Made by a program: the position numbers and the translations under genes. Shown one piece after another: positions 8,231-16,027 of a DNA stretch of 64,000 nt (position 1 is its first letter; the number at the start of each line of letters is the position of its first letter). Below the pieces are notes generated by a model. The model saw only the letters and a program-made list of their open reading frames with translations, searched no databases and was not told the DNA's origin. This stretch comes from Chitinophaga oryzae (GTDB lineage Bacteria; Bacteroidota; Bacteroidia; Chitinophagales; Chitinophagaceae), in NCBI RefSeq assembly GCF_012516375.2, contig NZ_CP051204.2, forward strand, positions 3,038,001 through 3,102,000. The letters are read 5' to 3'.

Positions 8231-9094
8231 TTGAAATTCAGAAAATTTGCCGGAATACTGTTGTTATCCATGGCAGTACCCTTTTTTAGCTTCGCGCAGG
8301 ATTGGCATGTAGGTGCTTTTGCCGGTATTTCCAACTACAGCGGTGATCTTGTTCAACAGAAGGTAGACCTGAAATACACCCGGCCGGCACTGGGCCTGTT
8401 GGTGAGAAAAGACATTAACCGTTACCTTACGTTGAGGGCCGGTTTTACCTGGGGGATTGTTGCCGCCGCTGACAGTACTAATACAGAGGCCAGTCTTGTC
8501 GCCCGTAACCTGAGCTTCAAAAGCAATGTTTTCGAAGGCAGCCTGATTGCCGAGATCAATTTCCTGGACCTCGATGAAAAAGGATTTACCCCTTTTGTGT
8601 TTATCGGTGTGGGTGGTTTTGGATTTGATCCTACTGCCAAAGACATATCCGGTAACAAAGTGCGTTTACGTCCTCTGGGCACGGAAGGGCAGGGGCTTCC
8701 CCAGTATCCGCAGCGGCAGCCTTATGACCTCTTTGCCTGGTCTTTCCCAATGGGGGCAGGGGTGAAAGCTATTCTGAACGACAAATGGACCCTCGGGTTT
8801 GAAATAGGGCTGCGACCCACCACCACCGACTATCTCGACGACGTGAGTACTAATTACGTGGACCAAAACACATTGCTGGCTTATCGGGGACAGAAAGCCG
8901 TGGATATGGCTTATCGCGGCGATGAATTGGCCGGCAAACAGACGCCTAACGCCTATCCGCCAGACGGGTCTATTCGCGGATCCAAAAAATACAAGGACTG
9001 GTATGGTTTCTCTGGCTTTACCATTACCTACCGCCTCGGCGGTGGCAGCGGCTGGGGCAAGGTAAAAGCCACCAGGTGCCCGATATTACGGTAA
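8231..9094 (+). CDS. DUF6089 outer-membrane barrel, PorG-like
   Basis: A 287-residue secreted protein with a signal peptide (KFRKFAGILLLSMAVPFFSFAQ) and alternating aromatic/hydrophobic strands typical of an outer-membrane beta barrel. The segments 'GISNYSGDLVQQKVD', 'FTPFVFIGVGGFGFDP', 'PLGTEGQGL' and a closing 'CP' near the C-terminus match the DUF6089 family, which includes PorG, a component of the type IX secretion system in Porphyromonas. Whether this copy works in type IX secretion cannot be told from the sequence because no other por/gld genes are nearby. The start codon is TTG: there is no ATG before codon 14, which lies inside the signal peptide. No exact -7 element is visible upstream. 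Confidence 0.8.
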   Translation: MKFRKFAGILLLSMAVPFFSFAQDWHVGAFAGISNYSGDLVQQKVDLKYTRPALGLLVRKDINRYLTLRAGFTWGIVAAADSTNTEASLVARNLSFKSNVFEGSLIAEINFLDLDEKGFTPFVFIGVGGFGFDPTAKDISGNKVRLRPLGTEGQGLPQYPQRQPYDLFAWSFPMGAGVKAILNDKWTLGFEIGLRPTTTDYLDDVSTNYVDQNTLLAYRGQKAVDMAYRGDELAGKQTPNAYPPDGSIRGSKKYKDWYGFSGFTITYRLGGGSGWGKVKATRCPILR

Positions 9095-9183
9095 CGGCGA
9101 TGGCCATCATAGTGAGTTATGGCATAAAGTTTGTTTTCTTTCTCCCGACTTTCAACCCCCAATAAAGTCCATTTATAAACTGT

Positions 9184-9213
9184 ATCCCGGCCCTATAAAG
9201 CCGGGATTTCTTT
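9184..9213 (+). terminator. Intrinsic terminator after the DUF6089 gene
   Basis: ATCCCGGC and GCCGGGAT form an 8-bp stem with an 8-nt loop followed by TTCTTTT. The rest of the 306-base interval 9095-9400 shows no convincing gene. Confidence 0.75.
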
Positions 9214-9400
9214 TGTGGTAAAGGGATTGGGATTATTGGCATAGTTGTTGGTTTTATCTGTTTAAACAGGTAAAGAATCGCAAAAACCAGCTTAAAGTAG
9301 CTGAAGAAGAGTTCAGAAATCGCGGAGAGAGTAATGAAACACAGAATTGTAAAATAAGCTGGTATGCATTCTCCTGTTGTAAAGGTCAAATCGAAGTGTC

Positions 9401-9733
9401 ATGAAGAACAAGATAATATATGCGACGGTTGTGTTGATGCTGGCAGGAACGATCCACCTTTCCGCACAGCACCGGCCACCGGCTCCGCCGCTTCCGCCGC
9501 CACCTCCAAGACATCTTCCGCATCCGCCTTTACCGCCACGGCCACCGTTGCCGCCGAGACCACCAAGGCCCCCGCATCATGTACACCGGCCACCACGACC
9601 GCCGCGTCCACCGATGCCGCCTCACCGGAAACACTACAGGAAATATAAACATCATAAACACAGGTACAGCTACGCCGGATATCCTGGCGCCCAATATGCG
9701 GCTAATTCCGTCGTTACACTGTATATCATGTAA
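9401..9733 (+). CDS. Proline/histidine-rich secreted small protein
   Basis: A 110-residue protein with a clear signal peptide (MKNKIIYATVVLMLAGTIHLSAQ). The mature part begins with about 55 residues of a low-complexity PPRPP/PPLPP/PPHH pattern and continues with a basic, tyrosine- and histidine-rich stretch (HRKHYRKYKHHKHRY) ending in a short hydrophobic tail. I recognise no domain. The histidine clusters could bind metal and the polyproline stretch could span the periplasm or touch the cell wall, but both are guesses. The next gene, 49 bases on, has the same overall design, so the two probably share a promoter and a role. Confidence 0.65.
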   Translation: MKNKIIYATVVLMLAGTIHLSAQHRPPAPPLPPPPPRHLPHPPLPPRPPLPPRPPRPPHHVHRPPRPPRPPMPPHRKHYRKYKHHKHRYSYAGYPGAQYAANSVVTLYIM

Positions 9734-9782
9734 CACACTACAACATTTATTTGCCAACCAATCTTAACAAAAACCAAGAAAC

Positions 9783-10103
9783 ATGAAAAAAGTACTGCTG
9801 ATGATGCTGCTGTTGGGTGGTACCGTAGCTACTACCTACGCCCAGAGAGGCTGGGACCGCGGAAGAGGACATGGGCATGGCCATGGATATGGTCACAATA
9901 AACATTATGACAAATGGGAAAAGAGATACTGGAGAGACAGGGATTGCCGCGATGACTACTACCGTCCGAGAAGAAGGGTGGTATATGCAGAACCGGCTTA
10001 CTACCCGGTGCCTGTGCCCGTTCCGCCGCCGCCACCACCAAGACCTTACTACGCCCCGCGGCCCAGAGCTGTGTTCCATGCCGGCGTTACGATCGTCAAT
10101 TGA
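9783..10103 (+). CDS. Gly/His- and proline-rich secreted small protein
   Basis: A 106-residue protein with a signal peptide (MKKVLLMMLLLGGTVATTYAQ). The mature part starts with a GRGHGHGHGYGHNKHY stretch, continues with a charged aromatic segment (YDKWEKRYWRDRDCRDDYYRPRRR) and then a polyproline run followed by RPYYAPRPRAV. It matches no family I can name, though small YXO-like, RD/RP-rich exported proteins of this kind are common in Chitinophagaceae. It lies 49 bases after a similar Pro/His-rich gene and is followed by a terminator. Confidence 0.65.
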   Translation: MKKVLLMMLLLGGTVATTYAQRGWDRGRGHGHGHGYGHNKHYDKWEKRYWRDRDCRDDYYRPRRRVVYAEPAYYPVPVPVPPPPPPRPYYAPRPRAVFHAGVTIVN

Positions 10104-10125
10104 TAACTGAGAACAGATAAATGAG

Positions 10126-10158
10126 ATGCCTCCCGGTTTATTCCGGGGGGCATTTTTT
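10126..10158 (+). terminator. Intrinsic terminator
   Basis: ATGCCTCCCGG pairs with CCGGGGGGCAT (one G-T wobble) around a 6-nt loop, followed by a run of T. It ends the transcript of the two small secreted proteins. Confidence 0.85.
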
Positions 10159-10176
10159 ATTGCGGCGCGGGATGTT

Positions 10177-10184
10177 TACTTTTG
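10177..10184 (+). promoter_or_regulatory. -7 promoter element of the UbiD gene
   Basis: TACTTTTG is an exact TAnnTTTG match, 26 bases before the ATG at 10211. It lies downstream of the terminator and supports 10211, not the in-frame ATG at 10121, as the start. Confidence 0.5.
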
Positions 10185-10210
10185 TTCATTGGTTATTAGA
10201 TAAATTAACA

Positions 10211-12130
10211 ATGGCATATAAAAATCTCAGGCATTTTATAGAGAAGCTGGAACAGGAAGGCGAACTGCTGCGCATCAGCACTTATGTGGACCCGAAGCTC
10301 GAAATAGCGGAAATCACCGACAGGGTAAGTAAAATGCCCGGCGGGGGCAAAGCCCTGCTGTTTGAAAATACCGGTTACGATTTTCCGGTGCTGATCAATT
10401 CCATGGGCAGCTACAAACGGATGTGCATGGCATTGGGCGTGCAGGAACTGGATGACGTATCGAAAGAGATTGAAGCGCTGTTTAAGCTGCTGTCCAAGCC
10501 TAAAGAAAGCATCCTCGATAAGCTGGCCATGCTGCCTAAACTGGGACAATTTGCCTCCTGGATGCCGAAGGTAGTCGGTGGGAAAGGCGCCTGCCAGGAA
10601 GTGGTGATGGCCAATCCCGACCTCGGCAAGCTGCCGGTGCTGACCTGCTGGCCTAAAGACGGCGGTCCTTTCATTACCCTCCCGGTGATCCATACCAAAG
10701 ATCCCCTGACCGGCAGCCGCAACGTAGGCATGTACCGCATGCAGGTGTTCGAAAAAGATATGACCGGTATGCACTGGCATAAACATAAGGTTTCCGCCAA
10801 ACACTTCATGGAGTATAAGAAGTTGAACAAACGTATGCCCGTGGCCGTAGTCCTGGGGGGCGACCCGGTGTATACCTACTCTGCCACCGCTCCGCTACCG
10901 GAAAACGTGGATGAATACATGCTCGCCGGTTTCCTTCGCAAGAAAAAAGTGGAACTGGTGAAATGTATCAGTCAACCGGAGATAGAAGTGCCCGCAGATG
11001 CCGACTTTGTGATAGAAGGATATGTAGACCCCGGTGAAGAGCTGATCTGGGAAGGGCCTTTCGGAGATCATACCGGCTACTACTCGCTGGCCGACTGGTA
11101 TCCGCGTTTTCATGTGACGGCCATTACCCACCGTAAAGACGCCGTATACCCGTCCACGATAGTAGGCATTCCGCCGCAGGAAGACGCCTGGATCGGTAAA
11201 GCGACGGAACGTATTTTCCTGGCGCCCATCAAAATGACGTTGGTGCCGGAAATTATAGACATGGAAATGCCCGTGGAAGGGGTGTTTCACAACCTGGTGA
11301 TCTCACAGATCAAAAAAGACTATGCCGGACAGGCGCAGAAAGTGATGAACGCCATGTGGGGCGCCGGGCAGATGATGTTTAACAAAATCCTCGTGGTAAG
11401 CGACGAAGGCGAAAGCATCACCGACTATAAAAAACTGGCACAGTATGTATTCCGCAATCTCAACCCGGCTACAGATATTTACCTGAGCCAGGGCCCTATG
11501 GACGTGCTGGACCACTCCTGCTCCAAAATGGGCTTTGGAGGTAAGATGTGTATCGATGGTACCCGCAAGTACGAGGAGGAAACCGACAATACTTACCAGG
11601 AGGCGCCAGCACCTAAAACGCTGGACGGGGCCGCTATCATGCAGCAATTCCCCGAAATAAAAGGGATCAACGGCAGCCTGCTGTCCATAGACATCCCCTG
11701 TATCCTGGTATCGGTGCAGAAGAACCGGCCGTTCCATGTAAGGGAGCTGAACGAGCAGCTGTATACCCTGCCGGCGCTGGCAGGGATTAAGATGGTGCTG
11801 TATGTGGAACATACGGTGGACGTGACCGACCTGGCCTCCGCCCTGTGGCGCTTCTGCAATAATATGGACCCGAAACGCGACAGCTTTGTGGTGCGCCAGC
11901 CGGCAGGAAATGGCCGCTACATTGGCGCCATTGGCATGGATGGCACGCTGAAAACAAGGCTGCTGGATAACTTCGAGCGAGACTGGCCCAATATTATCGT
12001 GGCGGACGATGCGACTATCCGTAAAGTAGACAGCCTCTGGAAGGAACTGCAAATAGGACCTTTTGTGGCTTCTCCTTCTCTCAAATACAAACATCAGATA
12101 TATGGCGAAGAAGCAGTGGTGGAGCAATAG
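10211..12130 (+). CDS. UbiD family decarboxylase
   Basis: A 639-residue cytoplasmic enzyme. The UbiD fold is evident from 'NVGMYRMQVFEKDMTGMHWHKHK' and 'VIEGYVDPGEELIWEGPFGDHTGYYS', the latter containing the conserved acidic residues near the prenylated-FMN site, and 'VEHTVDVTDLASALWRFCNNMDP' near the C-terminus. It should decarboxylate an aromatic acid using prFMN supplied by a UbiX-type enzyme, which is not in the window. In Bacteroidota such proteins are usually annotated as menaquinone-pathway decarboxylases. At 639 residues it is longer than E. coli UbiD (about 497), as is usual in this phylum. An in-frame extension to 10121 would cross the terminator hairpin and is rejected. The following gene starts inside its last codons. 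Confidence 0.88.
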   Translation: MAYKNLRHFIEKLEQEGELLRISTYVDPKLEIAEITDRVSKMPGGGKALLFENTGYDFPVLINSMGSYKRMCMALGVQELDDVSKEIEALFKLLSKPKESILDKLAMLPKLGQFASWMPKVVGGKGACQEVVMANPDLGKLPVLTCWPKDGGPFITLPVIHTKDPLTGSRNVGMYRMQVFEKDMTGMHWHKHKVSAKHFMEYKKLNKRMPVAVVLGGDPVYTYSATAPLPENVDEYMLAGFLRKKKVELVKCISQPEIEVPADADFVIEGYVDPGEELIWEGPFGDHTGYYSLADWYPRFHVTAITHRKDAVYPSTIVGIPPQEDAWIGKATERIFLAPIKMTLVPEIIDMEMPVEGVFHNLVISQIKKDYAGQAQKVMNAMWGAGQMMFNKILVVSDEGESITDYKKLAQYVFRNLNPATDIYLSQGPMDVLDHSCSKMGFGGKMCIDGTRKYEEETDNTYQEAPAPKTLDGAAIMQQFPEIKGINGSLLSIDIPCILVSVQKNRPFHVRELNEQLYTLPALAGIKMVLYVEHTVDVTDLASALWRFCNNMDPKRDSFVVRQPAGNGRYIGAIGMDGTLKTRLLDNFERDWPNIIVADDATIRKVDSLWKELQIGPFVASPSLKYKHQIYGEEAVVEQ

Positions 12131-12593
12131 CCTTGTGCTGTTGCTGCTGTTGACAGGCAGTATTTCCGCTGCCGCGCAGGTACGCCCTGCCGATTTCCGG
12201 CTGCTGGACAAACTGGCCGGCACCTGGAAAATGAAGACCAAACTGGGCTCTGTGCTGGAGACCTGGTCCCGCACCAATGACTCTACCTGGACCGGCAGGA
12301 CATGGCGGGTGAACGGCACGGACACCACCTTGCAGCAGTCTGTTGAGCTGGTACGCCAGGGCAGCGATATCTTTTTCATCCCCGTTTATGAAGGCCGTAC
12401 GGAGACTACGCCGATCCGGCTGAAGGTACGGGTGCTGAAGGCGGTGGGTTTTGTAGCGGAAGACACGACGAATGATTTCCCGCAGAAGGTGACCTACCGT
12501 TTCACGGACGAGGAGCACCTGGACGCGAAAGTAGTGGGAGAACGCGACGGAACGATCGAGGAGTATCTTTTCCCGTACCGGCGGACTGAATAA
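12102..12593 (+). CDS. Secreted DUF6265 family protein
   Basis: A 163-residue exported protein with a signal peptide (KKQWWSNSLVLLLLLTGSISAAAQ). The body 'FRLLDKLAGTWKM...ETWSRTNDSTWTGRTWRV' with later 'VELVRQGSDIFFIPV' and 'DFPQKVTYRFTDEEHLDAKVVGERDG' follows the DUF6265 pattern (L-x-x-L-x-GtW, ...dFPq-x-i-x-Y...), a small lipocalin-like beta fold of unknown role. The ATG at 12102 overlaps the UbiD gene by 29 bases, so the two are translated from one transcript. A longer start upstream would place extra residues before the signal peptide and is not used. Confidence 0.75.
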   Translation: MAKKQWWSNSLVLLLLLTGSISAAAQVRPADFRLLDKLAGTWKMKTKLGSVLETWSRTNDSTWTGRTWRVNGTDTTLQQSVELVRQGSDIFFIPVYEGRTETTPIRLKVRVLKAVGFVAEDTTNDFPQKVTYRFTDEEHLDAKVVGERDGTIEEYLFPYRRTE

Positions 12594-12597
12594 CTTT

Positions 12598-12704
12598 AAA
12601 TAATTACGAATTACGAATTGATAAGAGGAGATAAAAGCGAAGACCTGAGCGATATATCATTGGCTCAGGTCTTCGCTTTTTAAATTCGTAATTCGTAATT
12701 ATTT
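12598..12704. terminator. Nested inverted repeat / bidirectional terminator
   Basis: The inner hairpin is a perfect 18-bp stem (12633-12650 with 12663-12680, core GCGAAGACCTGAGC) around a 12-nt loop, with T-runs outward on both strands. It is framed by a second perfect 22-bp inverted repeat, 12598-12619 with 12683-12704, each arm built from a tandem ATTACGA unit. The right outer arm contains the stop codon of the release factor gene. The inner part works as a terminator for both converging genes. The outer arms are unusual. Confidence 0.85.
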
Positions 12705-14282
12705 GTGAATTTCAGAAGTAAAGTTGAACTGTATGTCCGGGTTGTTGGTCCTTTCGGTATTGAGGTACCATTCTGACTGGGCCAGGTATACGAGGTGTCC
12801 GTCTTTGTCTTCCACGATGTTGGCGGATTTGAAGCGGATGAATTCGTCGATTTTGTCTTTAGGGCCGGTGATCCAGCAGGCTTTATAGAACGGCAGCGAG
12901 TTGAACTGGGCTGCGGCGCCATATTCCTGCAGCAGGCGGTATTGGATTACCTCGAACTGGAGATCGCCTACGCAGCCGATGATTTTACGGTTGCCGCCGT
13001 GCTGGGTAAACAGCTGGGCAACGCCTTCGTCTGTCAGCTGGCGGATACCTTTTTCGAGCTGTTTGGTCTTCATCGGGTCTTTGTTGACCAGCTCCTTAAA
13101 CAGTTCGGGCGAGAAGCTGGGGATACCGGTGATATAGAAGTTTTCGCCTTCGGTGAGGGTGTCGCCGATTTTGAAGTTGCCGGTATCGAACAGCCCTACC
13201 ACGTCGCCGGGGTAGGCATCGTCCACGATATTTTTCTCACGGGCCAGGAAGCTGTAGGGATTGCTGAAGCGCACGTCCTTATCGAGGCGCACGTGATGAT
13301 AGAATTTGTTTCTTTCGAATTTACCGGAGCATACGCGCAGGAAGGCGATACGGTCACGGTGGCGTGGGTCCAGGTTAGCGTGGATCTTAAAGACGAAGCC
13401 GCTGAACTTATCTTCGTGCACGTCGATTTCCCGGGTGCTGGATTCGCGGTTGCGCGGAGTGGGGGCTATTTCCACGAAGGTGTCGAGGAGGTCTTTCACT
13501 CCGAAGTTGTTGACAGCGCTGCCGAAGAACACCGGGGCGAGTTTGCCCTGCAGGTACTCTTCATTATTGAACGCATCGTAAACGCCTTCGATCAGTTCCA
13601 CGTCGCCACGCAGCTGTGCGGCGTCTTTGGCGTCGAAGTGTTCGTCCACGAAGCTGCTGGTGAGGTCGGGGAGGGCCACCACGTCTTCGTCGGTCGCTTT
13701 TTTATTGGGCTGGAAGGCCACGAAGCTTTTGTCGTACAGGTTGTATACTCCTTTGAAGTCTTTGCCCATGTTGATGGGCCAGCTGAGGGGCCTTACGCGG
13801 ATGCTCAGTTTTTCTTCCAGTTCATCGAGCAGGTCGAAGGGATATTTACCGTCGCGGTCCATTTTATTGACGAAGATGATCACGGGGGTGTCGCGCATGC
13901 GGCATACTTCCATGAGTCTTTCGGTTTGTTCTTCCACCCCTTTTACGCAGTCGATCACCAGTACCACGCTGTCCACTGCGGTGAGGGTACGGTAGGTGTC
14001 TTCCGCAAAGTCCTTGTGACCGGGGGTATCGAGGAGGTTGACCAGGATATCGCGATATTCGAAGGTCATAACGGAAGTGGCCACGGAGATACCTCTTTGC
14101 CGTTCAATTTCCATGAAGTCGGAAGTGGTGTGCTTCTTGATTTTATTGGATTTCACCGCGCCGGCTGTCTGGATAGCGCCGCCGAACAGGAGGAATTTCT
14201 CTGTCAGCGTGGTTTTACCGGCATCCGGGTGGGCGATGATAGCAAAGGATTTTCTTTTATTTATTTCGTTAGCGTACTTCAT
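12699..14282 (-). CDS. prfC: Peptide chain release factor 3
   Basis: A 527-residue translational GTPase that recycles RF1 and RF2 from the ribosome after peptide release. The G domain is complete: P-loop AHPDAGKT (about 18-25), switch I '[10 protein letters not shown]', DTPGH (about 90) and NKMD (about 144). Domains II and III follow, and the segment '[18 protein letters not shown]' is specific for RF3 as against EF-G. Length matches E. coli RF3 (529). The start at 14282 gives the usual N-terminus and lies 20 bases after an exact -7 element. Its stop codon is inside the nested inverted repeat at 12598-12704. Confidence 0.96.
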   Translation of the reverse strand: MKYANEINKRKSFAIIAHPDAGKTTLTEKFLLFGGAIQTAGAVKSNKIKKHTTSDFMEIERQRGISVATSVMTFEYRDILVNLLDTPGHKDFAEDTYRTLTAVDSVVLVIDCVKGVEEQTERLMEVCRMRDTPVIIFVNKMDRDGKYPFDLLDELEEKLSIRVRPLSWPINMGKDFKGVYNLYDKSFVAFQPNKKATDEDVVALPDLTSSFVDEHFDAKDAAQLRGDVELIEGVYDAFNNEEYLQGKLAPVFFGSAVNNFGVKDLLDTFVEIAPTPRNRESSTREIDVHEDKFSGFVFKIHANLDPRHRDRIAFLRVCSGKFERNKFYHHVRLDKDVRFSNPYSFLAREKNIVDDAYPGDVVGLFDTGNFKIGDTLTEGENFYITGIPSFSPELFKELVNKDPMKTKQLEKGIRQLTDEGVAQLFTQHGGNRKIIGCVGDLQFEVIQYRLLQEYGAAAQFNSLPFYKACWITGPKDKIDEFIRFKSANIVEDKDGHLVYLAQSEWYLNTERTNNPDIQFNFTSEIHK

Positions 14283-14302
14283 ATAGAACCAAAAAATGGC
14301 TG

Positions 14303-14310
14303 CAAAGGTA
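14303..14310 (-). promoter_or_regulatory. -7 promoter element of prfC
   Basis: TACCTTTG on the minus strand, exact to TAnnTTTG, 20 bases before the prfC ATG. No -33 TTTG is evident. The same octamer precedes the ECF sigma gene at 33673-33680. Confidence 0.5.
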
Positions 14311-14372
14311 ACTAAATTTTTTTTCCGGCTATATTTCGTGTTTATTGGCGAGGAGCGTGCCTATAAATCCGT

Positions 14373-14380
14373 TAAATTTG
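14373..14380 (+). promoter_or_regulatory. -7 promoter element of the MacB-like permease
   Basis: TAAATTTG, exact to the consensus, only 4 bases before the ATG at 14385. This predicts a leaderless or nearly leaderless transcript. No -33 element is evident. Confidence 0.45.
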
Positions 14381-14384
14381 GAAT

Positions 14385-15638
14385 ATGATTGCTACCCTTA
14401 AAATATTACTGACCAGTTTGAAGATGGCGATTGACGAGTTGCGGGTGAACAAGCTGCGTACTTTTTTGTCGCTTTTGGGCGTCACTATTGGCATTTTCTG
14501 CATTATTACCGTTTTTACGCTTACCAACAGCCTGGAGAGGAATATCCGGAGCGATCTTGCCGCTTTGGGGGACGACGTTATTTACGTCCAGAAATGGCCA
14601 TGGGGTGGTAGCGGGGAGTACCCGTGGTGGAAATATATGAACCGGCCGGTGCCGGAGTACAAGGATTTCCGGATTATCCAGGACAAGGTGCAGAGCGCCA
14701 GTTATGTTGCATTTAATTTCGATGTTTCCGGCAAGAAGGTAGAATATGGGGATGATTATATGGAAGGGGTGACGATGATGGCTGTCAGCAATGATTTTGA
14801 CAAGATACAGCAGATGGCGATCGTGCAGGGGCGCTTCTTTGCCAATACGGAAAGTAACGGCGGCACCAATGTGGCTATCCTGGGTGCTACTATCTGGGAC
14901 GGTCTTTTCCGGACGCCGGAGCAGGCCCTGGGTAAGGTAGTGCGGGTGATGGGACGTGAAGTAAAGGTCATAGGGGTATTGAAGAAGAAAGGGGAGAGTA
15001 TGATCGGCGGGCCGAACTACGATAATGCGATCATGTTGCCGTACCGGTTTGCCCGTACGCTGGTGGACGAGCGGCGGTATGCGGACCCTTATATCCAGGT
15101 GAAGGCGCGGGCCAATGTGTCTATGGACCAGCTGAAAGACGAGCTGCGGGGCACTTTACGTGCGTCGCACCGGCTGAAGCCGCGGGAGGAAGACGATTTT
15201 GCCCTTAATGAGATCAGTTCAGCCAGCGAGGGCCTGAACTCCATCTTCGGCGCCATCAACGTGGGCGGCTTTTTCATTGCCGTTTTCGCGCTGATCGTGG
15301 GCGCCTTTGGGATTGCCAATATTATGTTCGTATCCGTAAAAGAGCGGACCGGGATTATCGGGCTGAAAAAAGCCATTGGCGCCAGAAGGGGTATTATCCT
15401 GGCCGAATTTCTCATGGAGGCTGTTGTTTTGTGCCTTATCGGGGGATCTTTGGGGCTGGTGCTGGTATATCTCTGTACAGTTGTCATAAATTTGGCAAGT
15501 ACGTTCCAGATGTACCTGTCTATGAACAATGTTATCCTGGGACTGTCTATTTCTGCGGTGGTCGGGGTCCTTGCCGGCTTTATACCGGCCTGGTCTGCCA
15601 GCAAACTGGACCCGGTGGTGGCCATCAGGAGTAATTAA
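14385..15638 (+). CDS. MacB-like ABC transporter permease
   Basis: A 417-residue inner-membrane protein with the MacB/FtsX plan. One membrane segment lies near residues 25-45 after 'LRVNKLRTFLSLLGVTIGI', followed by a periplasmic MacB_PCD domain to about residue 280. The C-terminal FtsX domain has three segments and the motifs 'VKERTGIIGLKKAIGARRGIILAEFLMEAV' and 'SASKLDPVVAIRSN'. Such permeases pair with a separate ATPase and often export peptides or lipoprotein cargo or act mechanically. No ATPase gene is adjacent, so the partner must lie elsewhere. It is followed 25 bases on by a small lipoprotein gene in the same direction. Confidence 0.88.
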   Translation: MIATLKILLTSLKMAIDELRVNKLRTFLSLLGVTIGIFCIITVFTLTNSLERNIRSDLAALGDDVIYVQKWPWGGSGEYPWWKYMNRPVPEYKDFRIIQDKVQSASYVAFNFDVSGKKVEYGDDYMEGVTMMAVSNDFDKIQQMAIVQGRFFANTESNGGTNVAILGATIWDGLFRTPEQALGKVVRVMGREVKVIGVLKKKGESMIGGPNYDNAIMLPYRFARTLVDERRYADPYIQVKARANVSMDQLKDELRGTLRASHRLKPREEDDFALNEISSASEGLNSIFGAINVGGFFIAVFALIVGAFGIANIMFVSVKERTGIIGLKKAIGARRGIILAEFLMEAVVLCLIGGSLGLVLVYLCTVVINLASTFQMYLSMNNVILGLSISAVVGVLAGFIPAWSASKLDPVVAIRSN

Positions 15639-15663
15639 AGAACATCCCCTCAAATAATCTGGT

Positions 15664-15963
15664 ATGAAAACAGTGTGCCTATGCGCGGTTCTGTTTATAT
15701 TTGCAGCGTGCAAGACGTCGCCGCCGGCCAGTAGCTGCCGGTATGCCGGTGTGGTAAAGGATCTGAGCGGTATTGACGGCTGCGGGCTGATGATCGAGAT
15801 GAAAGGTGGCGTTTTATTGCAGCCGGCAGAGTTTGCCGTTCCGGGGTTTACCCTGAAGGCGGGGCAGGCGGTAAGGTTCGATTTTATGGAGCTGAAAGAC
15901 CGGGCATCGACCTGTATGAGTGGCCGGATAGTGCGCATAGAATGCATTGAGGAAACGAAATAA
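15664..15963 (+). CDS. Small lipoprotein of unknown function
   Basis: A 99-residue protein with a lipoprotein signal: hydrophobic CLCAVLFIFAAC with cysteine at residue 16. The mature part 'GVVKDLSGIDGCGLMIEMKGGVLLQPAEF...GQAVRFDFMELKDRASTCMSGRIVRIECI' is a short beta-rich domain with further cysteines that recurs in Bacteroidota as an uncharacterised lipoprotein. It probably sits in the periplasm or outer membrane. The spacing suggests co-transcription with the MacB-like permease. It ends just before a clean terminator. Confidence 0.7.
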   Translation: MKTVCLCAVLFIFAACKTSPPASSCRYAGVVKDLSGIDGCGLMIEMKGGVLLQPAEFAVPGFTLKAGQAVRFDFMELKDRASTCMSGRIVRIECIEETK

Positions 15964-15986
15964 TGGATAGTAAGTATATGCGAAGA

Positions 15987-16010
15987 GGCGGGAGTATTCC
16001 CGCCTTTTTT
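15987..16010 (+). terminator. Intrinsic terminator
   Basis: GGCGGGA and TCCCGCC form a perfect stem with a 4-nt loop followed by six T. It separates the lipoprotein gene from tsaD, whose -7 element begins four bases later. Confidence 0.9.
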
Positions 16011-16013
16011 GTT

Positions 16014-16021
16014 TATTTTTG
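16014..16021 (+). promoter_or_regulatory. -7 promoter element of tsaD
   Basis: TATTTTTG, exact to TAnnTTTG, with the tsaD ATG six bases later, predicting a leaderless message. The -33 region would fall inside the terminator hairpin and shows no TTTG. Confidence 0.45.
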
Positions 16022-16027
16022 CCGCTT

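Noticed and set aside
10121..10210. N-terminal extension of the UbiD gene to the ATG at 10121
   Set aside because: It would translate through a terminator hairpin and lies upstream of the -7 element; family N-termini begin near MAYKNLRHF.
11303..12379. 358-codon leftward frame over the UbiD and DUF6265 genes
   Set aside because: It spans two well-supported genes on the other strand and has shadow composition.
12795..14315. 506-codon open frame on the plus strand opposite prfC
   Set aside because: It is entirely antisense to a highly conserved gene, starts and ends without signals, and its Val/Phe/His-rich composition is what the complement of prfC codons gives.
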